Assembly: GCF_040954645.1 (NCBI RefSeq)
Contig: NC_092806.1
Span: 3,968,001-4,032,000 of the forward strand
Length of the DNA: 64,000 nt
Source of the DNA: Diabrotica undecimpunctata
Lineage: Eukaryota; Arthropoda; Insecta; Coleoptera; Chrysomelidae
Direction: 5' to 3'
In this document: piece after piece, positions 34,140-44,954 of the stretch
Layout of the letters: every line of letters starts with the position of its first letter
How positions within the stretch are numbered: position 1 is the first letter of the stretch
Position numbers and translations under genes: made by a program
Notes under the pieces: model-generated
The model's input: the letters and a program-made list of their open reading frames with translations, nothing else
Databases searched by the model: none
What the model was told of the DNA's origin: nothing

Positions 34140-34619
34140 ACGTGACAACGTCTTTTTCTCGGTAGAATATTTATTGATATGAATATTATTAAATTGCACA
34201 ATAGGAACAAGGAATTGGATGAAAATAAGAATTGCACAAATTTTAACTATAGAAATATATTTTGTTTACTAAAACATTGTACATGTAAACTTAAACTTAA
34301 CTAATTTCTATTTGAGTGATTTTGTTGAGGATAGGACGATGATAAGAGAAATATGAAATGAAAGGAAGTGTTTCTGCTGTAGTGAACGCCAAGAACGCTC
34401 GAGAAAGAGACACAAGCACGCACCGATTCAACGCGCCTAATTCTCTAGTGCTGCGCGCGCAGCGGACCGATCATGTTTGAGTGGGAGAGAGACGCAAGGC
34501 ATTCGCCGGTCCGGCGGGCCTCTCTCTCGTTCGGTGACTCATCGTAACAGACGTGAGCGGGCGTTACACTTTTTCATGAATGACTCCGAGCCACAACCTA
34601 ATTTAAGACGTTGTCACGT
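34140..34619. mobile_element. 480-bp element or segment with exact 13-bp inverted ends
   Basis: ACGTGACAACGTC (34140-34152) is exactly complementary to GACGTTGTCACGT (34607-34619). The interior from about 34380 is unusually CpG-rich for this window (CTGCGCGCGCAGCGG, GTCCGGCGGGCC) and has repeated CTCTC/GAGAG runs. No ORF. It could be a non-autonomous TIR element or a promoter-like CpG island with a chance inverted repeat. Confidence 0.5.
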
Positions 34620-34639
34620 CAACAACAAAGATTGATTTA

Positions 34640-35340
34640 AAACGTTTTCAACATGGCAGCAGTTAAAGAGGTCAGGAAAGAATTGAATAAATTAAATAAA
34701 ACTAATTAAATTAGGCTAAAAAACGGCACGTGGTACTTGTGAAGTGCCGACAGAAGTGAATACTTCTTATAGAGCGTTATTACTATAGGTGGGTTAATGG
34801 AATTTTGTGTCTGCTTATTACTAATTAATTTGTTTTTAAATAATACACATTAAAGTTCTTTAAAATTTCAAAAATCTTAATTGTTTCTTTTTGTTTAATG
34901 ATTTTAGTAATTTTCAAAATTTGTGAAATATAATACAAAATTTATTCATCTTTATATTATCTTGCATCATTTACGTTTGTTTGAAAATTAAAAAAGTAAA
35001 TCTATCCCAAAATAGCCATGTTTTTAGTAACGTCAATCCAGAAGAGTATTACCATTGTATGCGAAAATAAAAGCCAAAATCCATTAGTTACATTAAAGCA
35101 AAGTTTCTTAAGTTTTCTTCTGTTTCATGTCCAGTAGGGGTACTATTTGAGTATTTCTTTTCCCTTTGTAGTCCCATTGCTTTTTGTGTTGTTTTTTACG
35201 GTTCCTTGAACATAAATGTTGAAAAAACTGCCAACTAGAAGCTCTCAGTTTATCACGACTTGATAGAACAGACCGTTCCGTGTTCGAGGTTCGGGCCTCT
35301 AGTTTCGCCTTAATACTCAAGCAACCAAGCAAGCAATGTA
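34640..35340. other. Non-coding DNA
   Basis: Only an 18-codon ORF (34654-34710, context CAACATGG) and AT-rich sequence. Nothing else was recognised. Confidence 0.35.
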
Positions 35341-35800
35341 ATTAAATCCAGTTGTGCATTTAATTTAATAATTTAATTGTGGAAAACAGGAGTTACTCCA
35401 CCGCGCCCCAATGCTTATCCCTTTCCCCCCTATAGCACTCTGATGCGCGATAGGGGCGCAACTATCAGCCAAATGCTCTTCATGTGAAGGTCCTGGGTAA
35501 TAGAACCCCAACATGGTTTCCTAACCGAATTCAAAACTCAGGACAGCGCATTGTCGCTATATTCCTGTTATCTTAATGTGGCTTATCCGCGAACTAAAAT
35601 TGCTTACTTGGGCCTTAAGTCTCCGCTCTGAACTAGGCTCAGTTTAGCGACTTGGTGCTCAAGGGGTTGGCCCTACGTGTCCAGGTTTTTGGGTTTTTTT
35701 GTTAGCTTGCGCTGGTTTTTGTTGGTATTTTTTTGATTTTTTTGGTGGCCGAGGCCGATTTTTTGTATGTTTTTTAATTTTTTTCTGTAGGTAACCCTGA
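35340..35800. other. Unclassified GC-richer block, possibly a LINE 5' UTR
   Basis: This block is markedly GC-richer than its flanks (CCACCGCGCCCC, GATGCGCGATAGGGGCGC) and ends in several T-runs (about 35694-35785). The pattern resembles 5' untranslated sequence of a LINE read on the minus strand (AACTCCTGTTTTCCACA, then A-runs), but I see no coding region attached. Assignment uncertain. Confidence 0.25.
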
Positions 35801-36900
35801 AACAAAAATCATAATTATGACAATATCTATATCATAATATTGAAAAATATAAAAAAATATGAGACAATAAAACAATATAGAGTTTGTCTTCTTTAAGGCA
35901 ACCGGGCCCACGTTGCATTTTGCGATTGTCCACGAGTGTTTTGAGCTACGAACTATCTTCATTGTGCTTTGTTGTTGTTTTTTGGAGTATTTTCCTTCTG
36001 GTGTTTTGTTTTCTCTCTGGTGTGGTCTTAGTACTCACGCGGTGCGTGACTGTGCTGGGAACTGCTTCCCCCTCTCTCGGAACCGCATGCTCATTCAGGA
36101 CAAATGATCAAATGTGTACGCGGCTTAAGAAATCCATAAATGCCTTCAAAATGAATTTTCAATTCAATTTTTTAATCACATAAGATAAAAGCTATAATAT
36201 TATAGTTTACCATTTTATAAACTAAAATATAACAAATTTCCAATATTTTGATACACTTTAGATAATACTTTCGCAGCAAAAACCATATAAAATTTGAAAA
36301 CAAAAGTTTTGAAATATCAATAACTTAAATATCGAACATAACCTATTGTAGATAACAATGTTACATCGTTTTCAGGTTCTGGTTCATAAAACCATTTAAA
36401 ATTAAATTCAAGAGAAATGCAGACTGACAATTTTAATATAAAGAAAAATCGATAATATGCCTACAAAAGAACAATGGACTTTGGAAATGGAATGAAATAA
36501 ATAGCTATTTTAGTTTAATTATAAAAGTTTTGTAAATTCGTGCTTTGTTAAAATTTAAAAAAATAATATGAAAGTGTGAGATATTCACTCGATTAGATTC
36601 ATAATAAAAAGGGGGTTAAAATAATAAATGCTATAGAACGATTGAGATTGTCGTTAATATTAGTATCTAAAAAATGTACACATTAGGCAAATTAGCAAAA
36701 AAGGGCGAAAAATATTATATAAAGTTTTATGATGTAAAGGTAGGTCGGGGTATAATACATAAAATTAATGTTTTTTTTCGGCAAATTTGACACCTTATCA
36801 AAAAATTTTGAGGTGCGAAAGTTGTAAACAATATAAAAATGAAGAAAATCGTCTTTTTTTCGAGGTTTTTGTTTTTAATTTTTCACTTGTATAAAAGTTA
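35801..36900. other. AT-rich non-coding DNA
   Basis: Nothing recognised; no protein-like ORF. Confidence 0.4.
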
Positions 36901-36914
36901 TTGTATTTTGATAA

Positions 36915-37245
36915 AACGCAGAAAAGTTGTCTAATTAATTCGTGAAATGCACAGCTTTAACTTCATTCGAGATGCTAAATACATATTTATTCAATTACTG
37001 CTAAGTTTAATAAATTTACTGCCCTTATAAAATAATGGAAAAGAGGCCTGCTTCATGGTTAATGAGAAGTGGAAGACTCCAAAAATACGAGATAACACAG
37101 CCGGATACACTATTTATCGTAATTCGAATATCGAAAGGAGAAGAATCGAATAATGAGTTGATATTTACATTTAATTTTACATTAGTATCTGTTGTAACTA
37201 GTTTTTATATTTATAACATATTTAAAGCAATAGTATAAAATATAG
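36915..37245 (+). repeat. Repeat X, left copy (arm of the inverted duplication)
   Basis: The sequence from CTAATTAATTCGTGAA through TCATTCGAGATG, AAGTTTAATAAATTTACT, TGGTTAATGAGAAGTGGA and AAATACGAGATA matches the complement of 45195-45560 throughout with scattered differences. The family is not recognised. It is followed directly by the GAA-tail end of a group B LINE, and the same junction exists in the right copy. Confidence 0.75.
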
Positions 37246-37251
37246 ATAAAG

Positions 37252-39050
37252 CTTCTTCTTCACACCTTAACTTGGCAATTATCTCGGTTGGCAATAGTTT
37301 TACCACGACTTCTTCGTCCTTGTAGTTTCCTTGCATGATCAGCAGCAGTATGTAGAGCTCACTTCCTACAACATGGTCTAAATATTACAACTTTCTAATT
37401 TTGATAGTGTTTAAAACTTCTTTTTGTTTCGTTCTTTTCATTATTTACAATACTGCGTTGTCCACATTTTCAAAAGTCTCAAATCTACCAGCGATCAGTT
37501 TCTTTATCGGCGATGCCTCCGCCCCATACACTCTAACTCTTAATCTTATTGACAAATCTCTGTTACACAAACCATTAATCATTTTCGTCAAGGCTAATAT
37601 TGCTTGTCAACTTCTGAATTAGATTTCTTCAGTATAATAGTTGTTGTCGTTATCTAACTATCCTAAATTTTTGTATTTTGGATTTGTTTTATATGTTCTC
37701 CGTGGATTATTAGGCTCTCTTGTCGTTATTCTGATTTAGTAATCACCATAAATTGAGTTTTTTTCGTATTCAGAGTTATATATTTTTTCTCTGTTCTCTG
37801 TATTCATTATCAGTGTCATTGCAGCTCGTTATGAGCCAAAGCCTTCTTCAGAACAATCTTCCATTCGCCCCTGTCTCTGGCAATTATTCTGTATGCTTTC
37901 ATTTCCAACGGATTTTAGATCATCCTATATGTTATCTTAATACTCAAGTTTTGATCTTCCTCTGGTTCGTCTTCCCACTGGTCCTCTTCGGTCGAAATTT
38001 TTTCTGATCGTTGTATCTTCATTTCGCCTAATAACATGTCCTATCCATCGAAGGCGTGCTAATTTATCTGCATATCCGACCACTTGTACAGATTTATTAA
38101 AGATGGTGCCATTCGTATTATTATGGCACTTTCGAATTACTTTTTCTAGTGCAAGGTTAAATAAGAGACACGACAGTCAATCTCCCTGTCTCAGTACATT
38201 TTTATAATGGAAGGGTATTGAAAAGTCGTTTTGGATTGTGACTACACTCTCTACGCTTGTCAGTGTAAGTTTCGTTAGTTGAACAAGATGAATCGGCATT
38301 TGAAATTCCACCATAGCCTGTAGAAATTTTTGCGAGTCGTATGCGGCTTTGAAATCCACGAATATGTGGTTTCTCCACACGATCATACACCATCACATCT
38401 CCCTTTTTGTAAAGAGGGTGCATTACAACTAACTTCTAGTCCGCGAGCGTTTCCTTCCGTTGCCAGATTTCGGTTACTAATTTATGTATGTATTTAAAAA
38501 GGGTGTCACCATCATTTTTAAAAAGTTCGGCAGGAAGATTGTCTAAACCGGGGAATTTGTTATTTTTCCGCTCTTGTCTGTTGCCGACCCAACCTTCCAG
38601 CCGGGTTGTATACCGCATCTCCAGTTGGGCTGCGACACCACTGTCGTGAAGGTAAGAGTCGGATTTGAGTAGAAGAGGCTAAGTGGAGTAAACTGGAATT
38701 AACTGAATATTTTTGCATCCTACTCCTTTGTCCCCATGTTCTCTGTATTACTCAACTCGATTTACTAGTTGCTGTAGATCTTCGGGACAATTAGCTATCA
38801 GTATTGTATCATCAGCGTATTTAAAATTCTTGATAGGTTTTCCATTTACTTTTATGCCTATTGTTTGTCCCATTAGCGCTTTTAGGAATAGGATAGGTGA
38901 TAGTATGCATTTTTATTTCACATCTCCCCTTATTTTGATTTTTCCCTCCTTCATTACCCCTGTTTGGTTATAGTAACATTCGATAATAATTTTAATGTCT
39001 TTATGTGTATGATTTTATTGAATGCTATGTTGTCGCATAAAAAGCAAACG
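37252..39050 (-). mobile_element. Group B LINE, left arm, interrupted by LINE C
   Basis: The tail (CTTCTTCTTCAC on the plus strand) is at 37252. The 3' domain and RT-proximal segments follow in broken frames to 37804. After the LINE C insert the copy resumes at 38737-39050 with sequence encoding, on the minus strand, the RT block around IKNFKYADDTILIANCPED. The part near 39010-39050 (complement of TTTTATTGAATGC) matches 42520-42545, where the right-arm copy encodes YNKAFNKI. Inactive. Confidence 0.8.
37792..38749 (-). mobile_element. LINE C insertion with 13-bp target duplication
   Basis: The 932-bp insert (37805-38736) is bounded by TGTTCTCTGTATT at 37792-37804 and 38737-38749. Its 5' end (complement of 38736 leftwards: TGGGGACAAAGGAGTAGG) matches the 5' end of the LINE at 39901. 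RT pieces read NNKFPGLDNLPAELFKNDG (38560-38500) and FVDFKAAYDSQKFLQAMVE, VLRQGD (38370-38177). It therefore kept both ends but lost the middle, including the endonuclease. The right arm of the inverted duplication has the uninterrupted site (near 42830-42850). Confidence 0.85.
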
Positions 39051-39054
39051 TACA

Positions 39055-39501
39055 TCTTTGATAAATATATATTTCGGAGAAATATTCTCAAAGTACTTAT
39101 GACATATAATAATATAATTTAATGAAAACTACTCTTTAGAGTATTTAACCTAAATACAGTAAAAAGATACAATGCATATTTCTATTTAAAATTTTCCACT
39201 TTTTTCAGCTTTTTTCCAGCTTTTAATAATAATCAAAAGATATTATCTGGAGCTAAGCATAATGCTGGGAGAAACATCACAAAGGATTATTTTAAAATTC
39301 GTTATCTCTCGCTTTAAATTTCAGGATTTTACGGAATACTAGTTCATAACTAAAAGAAATTTTAAAAATGTTTTTTACTCTGTTTTAAGTATTCAAAACC
39401 TTTAATAACCTTATATTTCGTAAAATATTTTGCAGTTATTTTACACTGTAAAAATAAACATGACAGTCATGTTTTTCTAAATGTTTACCTAAATTATATT
39501 A
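39055..39501. repeat. Spacer of the inverted duplication, left copy
   Basis: Non-coding sequence collinear, in opposite orientation, with 42035-42510. Matching landmarks are GATAATATCTTTTGATTATT, GAGCTAAGC.TAATGCTGGGAG, CGTTATCTCTCGCTTTAAAT and CTAAATTATATTAGGCT (given in whichever strand reads so). Typical of single-copy DNA duplicated together with its flanking transposons. Confidence 0.75.
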
Positions 39502-39870
39502 GGCTGTTCAATATGTTTTGCGGTTCGATTAGAGACGGCATTGTTAATGGTCTAATTTTTTTTTGTTATGCTTATACACTCTTTATATGAATGTATGTGA
39601 AGTTTCATTTTAATCTGTCAATTAATTCTTTGTTTAGCAGCCGTATTAGGATTATTTGTCTTCAATTAGAGTAATACAAAGACTGGTTAGTGAATTTAAA
39701 CGTGATCGTACAAGCATTGAAGATGATCCACGTCAAAGACATCCAAAAACAGCAACAACACCAGAAATTGTAGAAATAATACAGGATATCGCATTGGAAA
39801 ATCATCGAGTGACTAAAAGAAATTTACTCAAAGCCCTCGGCATCTTCATCTTCATTTTTTTTTTTCGATA
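39502..39870 (+). mobile_element. mariner 5' end, left arm
   Basis: The terminus has TTTTGCGGTTCGATTAGAG. The coding part reads VIQRLVSEFKRDRTSIEDD, PRQRHPKTATTPEIVEIIQ, ALENHRVTKRNLL, the N-terminal helix-turn-helix domain of mariner transposases. The copy breaks off at about 39870. The mirror copy lies at 41367-42032. Confidence 0.85.
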
Positions 39871-39900
39871 ATTTTAAGGATATATTAAAAAGGTTATGAA

Positions 39901-40560
39901 TATGGGGGATAAAGGGGTAGAATACGAAAACATGGAGTTGATTCCAGTTTACTCCAATTTGCCTCCTCTACTCAAATCCGACTCTTACCTTTACACTGGT
40001 GTATGATCTGTACTCTAGATCAGGTATCCAACCCGGGTGGAAATTTGGGTCGGGAAGTGACGAGAGCGGGTGAAATGGCCATCCGAAACGGAGGTTTGGC
40101 GTTGGGTTAACTACCCAACCCTGTAAAAAAACCTTTTGTTCAAAAAGCTACAAAAAAAGAAACCGGACTGTCTAACCTACGATGAACTACAATGAAAATT
40201 TTCACGTGTAATGTAAGAAGCCTTTATCAGCCTGAAGCCACGGCTCTGCTCAGACAAGAGATGAATAAAGCCAAAGCAGATATCATTGATTTACGGGAAA
40301 TGAGGTGGACTAACTAAGGCATCCTGGAAAAAAATAACTGCAATATTTGCTACAGTGGAAATCCTACCCGACACGAATTTATTACCAGATTTATTGTAAG
40401 CAGCAACGTCAAATATAGTATACACGATTTCGTTGTAAAGATATACATAAGGGATAAATCTCCTGTTATTGAAACGAGTGACCAAATAGATCATATTATA
40501 ATCATCGATGCAAGACACTGCAACTTATTAGATGGAATCAACAAATATTTAACGATCCTC
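39901..40560 (+). mobile_element. LINE C 5' end with endonuclease start
   Basis: It starts with GGGGGATAAAGGGGTAG, homologous to the 5' end of the LINE C insertion at 38736. After a ~290-bp 5' UTR the endonuclease begins at the ATG near 40191: MKIFTCNVRSLYQPEATAL, LLRQEMNKAKADIIDLREM. A stop follows at the RWTN position. Further pieces NPTRHEFITRFIVSSNVKY and ETSDQIDHIIIIDARHC are visible. RT is absent because the sequence changes to a Jockey-type element near 40560. Confidence 0.7.
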
Positions 40561-40570
40561 TCACCTGCAG

Positions 40571-41365
40571 ATGATACAAAATTTGCTATGGAAACTAAGA
40601 AAAAAATTTAAACACAATGAACAAATGAATATGCCAATTAGAAAACAAAATGGCACTTGGGCTAAAACTAACATAGATAAAACATATACTTTTGCAAATC
40701 ATCTATACAAGGTATTTCAACCGCATCAGAAGGAAGTCTCAGTTGAAGAACAGCAAGCTATCCATGAAATCGTAAATTCACCATATTAAATGGCTCCACC
40801 TATTAAATATGTTAATAAATCTGAAATCAAAGAAATAATTGATAATCTGGAAATTAAAAAGTCATCTGAATATAACTTAATATCTAGTTTAGTACTAAAA
40901 AATCTACCCAACGAAGGCGTAAGTTTAATTACTTATATTACTTATATTTAATTCAATAATAAAAACAGGTTATTTTCCATTCCAATGGAAAGCTGCTCAA
41001 ATTGTTCTTATTTCAAAACCTAATAAGAATCACACAAGTATCTTCATATCGCCCAATTAGCTTATTGCCTATTATATCCAAAGTATTTGGACGGCTTTTT
41101 CTGAGAAAACTGGAGCTTATTTTATGTATATGACAGTAATGTTTTACCGAATTATCAGTTTGGATTTAGGAAACAACATGGTACTATCAAGCAAATTCAT
41201 AGGGTGGTAAAGACTATCAGAAATTCGCTCGAACAAAAAAATTAGTGTAGTGCTGCATTTCTAGATGTCTCTCAAGCATTCGACAAAGTATGGCATGTAG
41301 GTCTTATCTCCAAAATTAAATCCATATTTCCTCATCCCATATGGGAAAGTTTCTTTCCAATTTTA
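40571..41365 (+). mobile_element. Jockey-type LINE RT fragment
   Basis: The first ORF reads PIRKQNGTWAKTNIDKTYT, FANHLYKVFQPHQKE, the pre-RT linker typical of Jockey. It continues in broken frames with NKSEIKEIIDNLEIKKSSE, RPIS-like LAYCLL, NYQFGFRKQHGTIKQIHRV and FLDVSQAFDKVWHVGLISK (about 41140-41310). The FGFRxxHxTxxQ and AFDxVWHxGL motifs place it in the Jockey group, unlike the RTE-like LINEs around it. Truncated at both ends. Confidence 0.8.
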
Positions 41366-41366
41366 A

Positions 41367-42032
41367 AAAACTGATGGTAACACCTTCTTGGCTGATTTCT
41401 GAACACGAACTTGTTTTGGAGCCGAAAAACTAGATGGACGCCACTCTTTAGCCTCTTATTTTGATTCAGGATTATAGTTGTAGACCAAAGTCTCATCTAT
41501 AGTAATGAATCGAAGCACAAAATCCCACTTTTTCCTTTCAAATTCGAATTTGTTTTTATTCCATTATTATCGAATGCCGTACCTATTGCGAACACAGCTT
41601 TGAATGAAATCCAATACATTTTCCAATACGAAATCTTATATTTTTCCAAGATTTCTGGGGTTGTTGCCTTTTTTGGACGTCGTTGACGTGAATCGTCTTC
41701 ACGGCTTGCACGACCACGATTAAATTCAGCAACCCACCTTTCTATTGTACTAATTAAAGGCGGAGAATCTTTATACAGTTTTAACATTCGTTTATAAATT
41801 TCCTTTGTTTTTAAACTCTCCAAAATAAAAGTTCAATCAGTGCACGATACTACACGATGAATTGTAAAATAATACTGTGACACGTCGATACTAAACGGCT
41901 TGTAAACAAAGAATTCATTAACAGATTAAAATAAAACTTCACATAATTTCATATGAAGAGTGTACCAATATAACAATTTAGACTATTAGCAATGCCCTCT
42001 CTTATCGAACCGCAAATGTTATTGAACATTAT
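41367..42032 (-). mobile_element. mariner fragment, right arm
   Basis: On the minus strand the terminus (TTTGCGGTTCGATAAGAG) is followed by KTKEIYKRMLKLYKDSPP, ISTIERWVAEFNRGRASRE, RQRRPKKATTPEILEKYK. After a gap comes RFITIDETLVYNYNPESK, which contains the first catalytic Asp of mariner transposases. The segment between the HTH and this block is deleted or scrambled, and everything after WRPSSFSAPKQVR is cut off at the Jockey junction. It is the mirror image of the copy at 39.5 kb. Confidence 0.85.
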
Positions 42033-42034
42033 AT

Positions 42035-42510
42035 TGAGCCTAATATAATTTAGATAAACATGATTTTCCTTAATTTTTAGTGTAAAATAATTGTAAAATA
42101 TTCCTTGAAATATAAGGTTATTAAAAACTTTTTATACTTAAAACAGAAGTAAAAAACATTTCTAAAATTTCTTTTAGTTATGAGCTAATATTTCGTAAAC
42201 TCCTGAAATTTAAAGCGAGAGATAACGAATTATAAAGTAATCCTTTGTGATGTTTCTCCCAGCATTACGCTTAGCTCCAGATAATATCTTTTGATTATTA
42301 TTAAAAGCTGCAGAACATTTTAAATAAAAATGTGCATTGTATGTTTTTACTATAGATTTAAATGCTGTAAATCCAACTACAGGAAAAATATGTTTGTGAT
42401 TTTAATTAAATGTTGTAAAGAGAAGTTTCCATTAAATTGTAATACTTTATGTCATAAATACTTTGAGAAAATTTCTTCAAAAGATATATTTATCAAAGTT
42501 CTATGTTTGT
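42035..42510. repeat. Spacer of the inverted duplication, right copy
   Basis: Reverse-complement counterpart of 39055-39501 with about the same length and all major landmarks in the same order. Confidence 0.75.
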
Positions 42511-42519
42511 TTTTTAAAC

Positions 42520-42917
42520 TACAACAAAGCATTCAATAAAATCATACACATAGAGACATTAGAAATATTACCGAATGTTACCATATCTAAACAGTCGTAA
42601 TGAAAGAGTGGAAAATTGAAATAAGAAAAGATGTCAAACAAAAATGCATATTATCACCTATCCTATATGTCCAATATCTATTCTGAAGAAATTATCCACG
42701 AAGCGCTAAAATGACAAAGAATAGGCATAAAAGTGAACGGAAAACCTATCAAGAATTTGAAATACGCTGATGATACGGTACTGATAGCAAAATGCCTTGA
42801 AGATCTACAGCAACCAGTAAATCGAGTTGAGTAACACAGAGAAGAAATAGATATAGCTCTGAATACGAAAAAAACTCAATTTATGCTGATTATTAAATCA
42901 CAGTAATGACAAGAGAA
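42520..42917 (+). mobile_element. Group B LINE, right arm, RT part
   Basis: Reads in broken frames as YNKAFNKI, IGIKVNGKPIKNLKYADD, TVLIAKCLEDLQQPVNRVE and KKTQFMLIIKSQ. This is the same segment, in opposite orientation, as 38737-39040 plus 37740-37804 in the left arm, without the LINE C insert. Homology to the left arm stops at about 42917. Confidence 0.8.
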
Positions 42918-43074
42918 ATACAACTAATTTACAATTTAGAAACAGATCACAAGGTGCTGAAATGAAATGCAAAAGAAAATAAACCCACAGATATTAAAAA
43001 TGCTAGAAAAAGAAGAATGGATGGATGAAAAGGAAACAGACAATGCAAGCGAAGAAGAAAATGAGTCTAGGTAT

Positions 43075-43474
43075 TGTTACGTAAAAATATGAGTCATATT
43101 TAAAAACCTGTAAACATGTTTTTATTCACATGTTTATGTTTTAGATTTTACGAGAGGCTTCTATTTACCTGAACGGAGCTTCCAGAAAACGGTCGAAACG
43201 ATGACCCGGATTGACCTTCTAGTATAATCAGGCTGAATTCTCGACCGGCTGTGTTTTGATATATAATAACGGAGCTTTCATGGAAGGGACAGTTAATTTT
43301 GAACGCGCTCGCGATTTTAATTGTTACGTTCGGATATATAAATTATTGGAAGATAAATTAATATAAATAAAGAAAATAAATTAAATTCGTAAGTGTTATA
43401 AATATTGAACCTTTAGTAAATTAAAGAATTTACAACAAAATATAAATAATTATAAATAAATAAAAGACTTTACA
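43075..43474 (+). mobile_element. Ty3/gypsy 5' LTR
   Basis: The 400-bp segment starts TGTTACG, ends TTTACA and is followed after one base by TGGTGTCAGAAG, a standard primer-binding site form (tRNA-Leu-like, by remembered pattern). It contains TATATAAT (43259) as a possible TATA box. A gag gene follows 27 bp later. No 3' LTR is present in the window, so the element is truncated. Confidence 0.85.
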
Positions 43475-43500
43475 GTGGTGTCAGAAGAAAAGTGGAATAA

Positions 43501-44222
43501 GTGGAAATTGTGGAAATGGCTACGATTTATGAGCTCACAGTGACGAATTTAAGGATACATATCGAGGATAGAGAATTAGCTTCTACCGGAAAAAAGGCTG
43601 AGTTAGTCCAACGACTAAAGAACGCTCTGGAGGAAGATGGGTTTAATCCAGAAACGTATATATTTGAAGATAAACATGATGCTGTCATCTCGTCGATTTC
43701 GAAATTAGAGAACAAAGTTTCTGACGATATGTCGAAAGTTTCTTCTGATGTAGCCAAAGTTTCTGGTGATGTAGCCAAAGTTTCTGGTGATGTAGCCAAA
43801 GTTTCTGGTGACATCGCGTCATTAGAGAACAAAGTTTCTAACGAGATTTCGTCTCTGGAAAGTAAAGTTTCTGCTAACATCTCTAAAGTAACTTCTGAGA
43901 TGTCTGCCCTCAACGATAGAATATCTTCGTTAAAAAATCAAGTTGCTGCCGATATGTTGGCCTTCGAAGAAAAGATGAAAGAGATGGAAAGGAAGATGGA
44001 GGAAACAGGGACAGCAGAGAAAGGTAACAATCCGATTACAGTGGAGATAAAAGAAGACGAGACAAAATGTAAGTTGGAGACACGGCCGAAATTTGAAGGA
44101 AGTGGAGGTTCTATTCATGTTAAAGTCCCAACTTTCGACGGAAAATCATCATGGAACAACAACATGAAACAGTTCGAATCAGCCGCAAGAGCGAATGGAT
44201 GGTCTGAAAAAGAAAAGACTTT
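43501..44222 (+). pseudogene. Ty3/gypsy gag, 3'-truncated
   Basis: The ORF begins with a SAP-like DNA-binding motif (TVTNLRIHIEDRELASTGKK, AELVQRLKNAL, residues ~13-43). A coiled-coil region of ~110 residues follows, built on serine/valine-rich heptads and containing three exact 21-bp repeats (43747-43809) encoding DVAKVSG. The gag core starts at PKFEGSGGSIHVKVPTFDG, KSSWNNNMKQFESAARANG. It breaks off at WSEKEKT. The remaining ORF codons (to 44265) belong to other sequence. A SAP domain at the N-terminus of gag is known in insect Ty3/gypsy elements. The rest of gag-pol is missing. Confidence 0.8.
43747..43809 (+). repeat. Three exact 21-bp repeats inside gag
   Basis: GATGTAGCCAAAGTTTCTGG plus one base repeats three times without a gap and encodes the heptad DVAKVSG. 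Preceding and following heptads are diverged versions, so this is an expanding coiled-coil tract. Confidence 0.95.
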
Positions 44223-44269
44223 ACAGTATATTCAGAATAATAAGAAAAATACAAAAAGAGAATGAGAAT

Positions 44270-44945
44270 TAAGAAAATGACAAAAACATTGGAACATGGA
44301 ACGTGAGGACGCTACAGGAAACAGGAAAAATGGCAGAACTAGCGACACAGTTAAAATAATATAAGATAGATATTGCAGGAATTCAGATACCAGATGGAGG
44401 GACATGGAAAAATCGGAAAGCAAAATTATACAGTTTGGTTTGCAGGCGAAGAAAAACAGTGATATGGAGGAACGGCTTTTATGGCGATAGTAGAAATGAG
44501 ACATAAAGTTATGGAATTTAAATCCATAAGAGTAAACAACAAACCGAACAAGTTGTCCATATAAATGTCTATGCACCTACAAAAAACAGTAATGACATGA
44601 CAAAACAGCAGTTCTATGAAAGACTGGAAGAAAACGCTGAGAAAATCTCGGGAGAACATATATTAATCCTTATAGGAGATATTAATGTCCAAATAGACAA
44701 AGCAAATAGCTTTAGATAGGTTGCAGGTGCAAACTCAATACATGAAAAAACAAACAATAATAGAGAAAGACTATGTAATTTAGCAGCGGCATTAAACATG
44801 GACATGAGTAGCACGAGATATAAACACAAAGACGTACACAAAATAACATGGATGAGACCAGGAAGTCTGGAGGGAAATTGTACTGATTAAAAAGACACAC
44901 ACAAACAATCGATAAATGACGTTAAATCTCACAGAGGGATCAACA
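44270..44945 (+). mobile_element. LINE endonuclease (APE-type) fragment
   Basis: In shifting frames: GTWNVRTLQETGKMAELAT, KIDIAGIQ, then YGGTAFMAIVEMRHKVMEF, then VVHINVYAPTKNSNDMTKQ and ISGEHILILIGDINVQIDK. The GDIN motif holds the catalytic Asp and Asn of AP-like endonucleases. NNNRERLCNLAAALNMDMS and VHKITWMRPGS follow. No RT is attached; the next sequence is the tail part of a group B LINE. Confidence 0.8.
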
Positions 44946-44954
44946 TCGATAAAG

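Noticed and set aside
34654..34710. 18-codon ORF starting CAACATGG
   Set aside because: Too short, no splice donor or homology; reported only as a remark.
35884..36183. 99-codon ORF with hydrophobic stretch
   Set aside because: T-rich composition gives Leu/Phe/Val runs by chance; no family resemblance, no supporting signals.
43113..43140. LTR-internal palindrome AAACATGT/ACATGTTT as a separate MITE
   Set aside because: Lies fully inside the gypsy LTR; short inverted motifs are common in LTRs.
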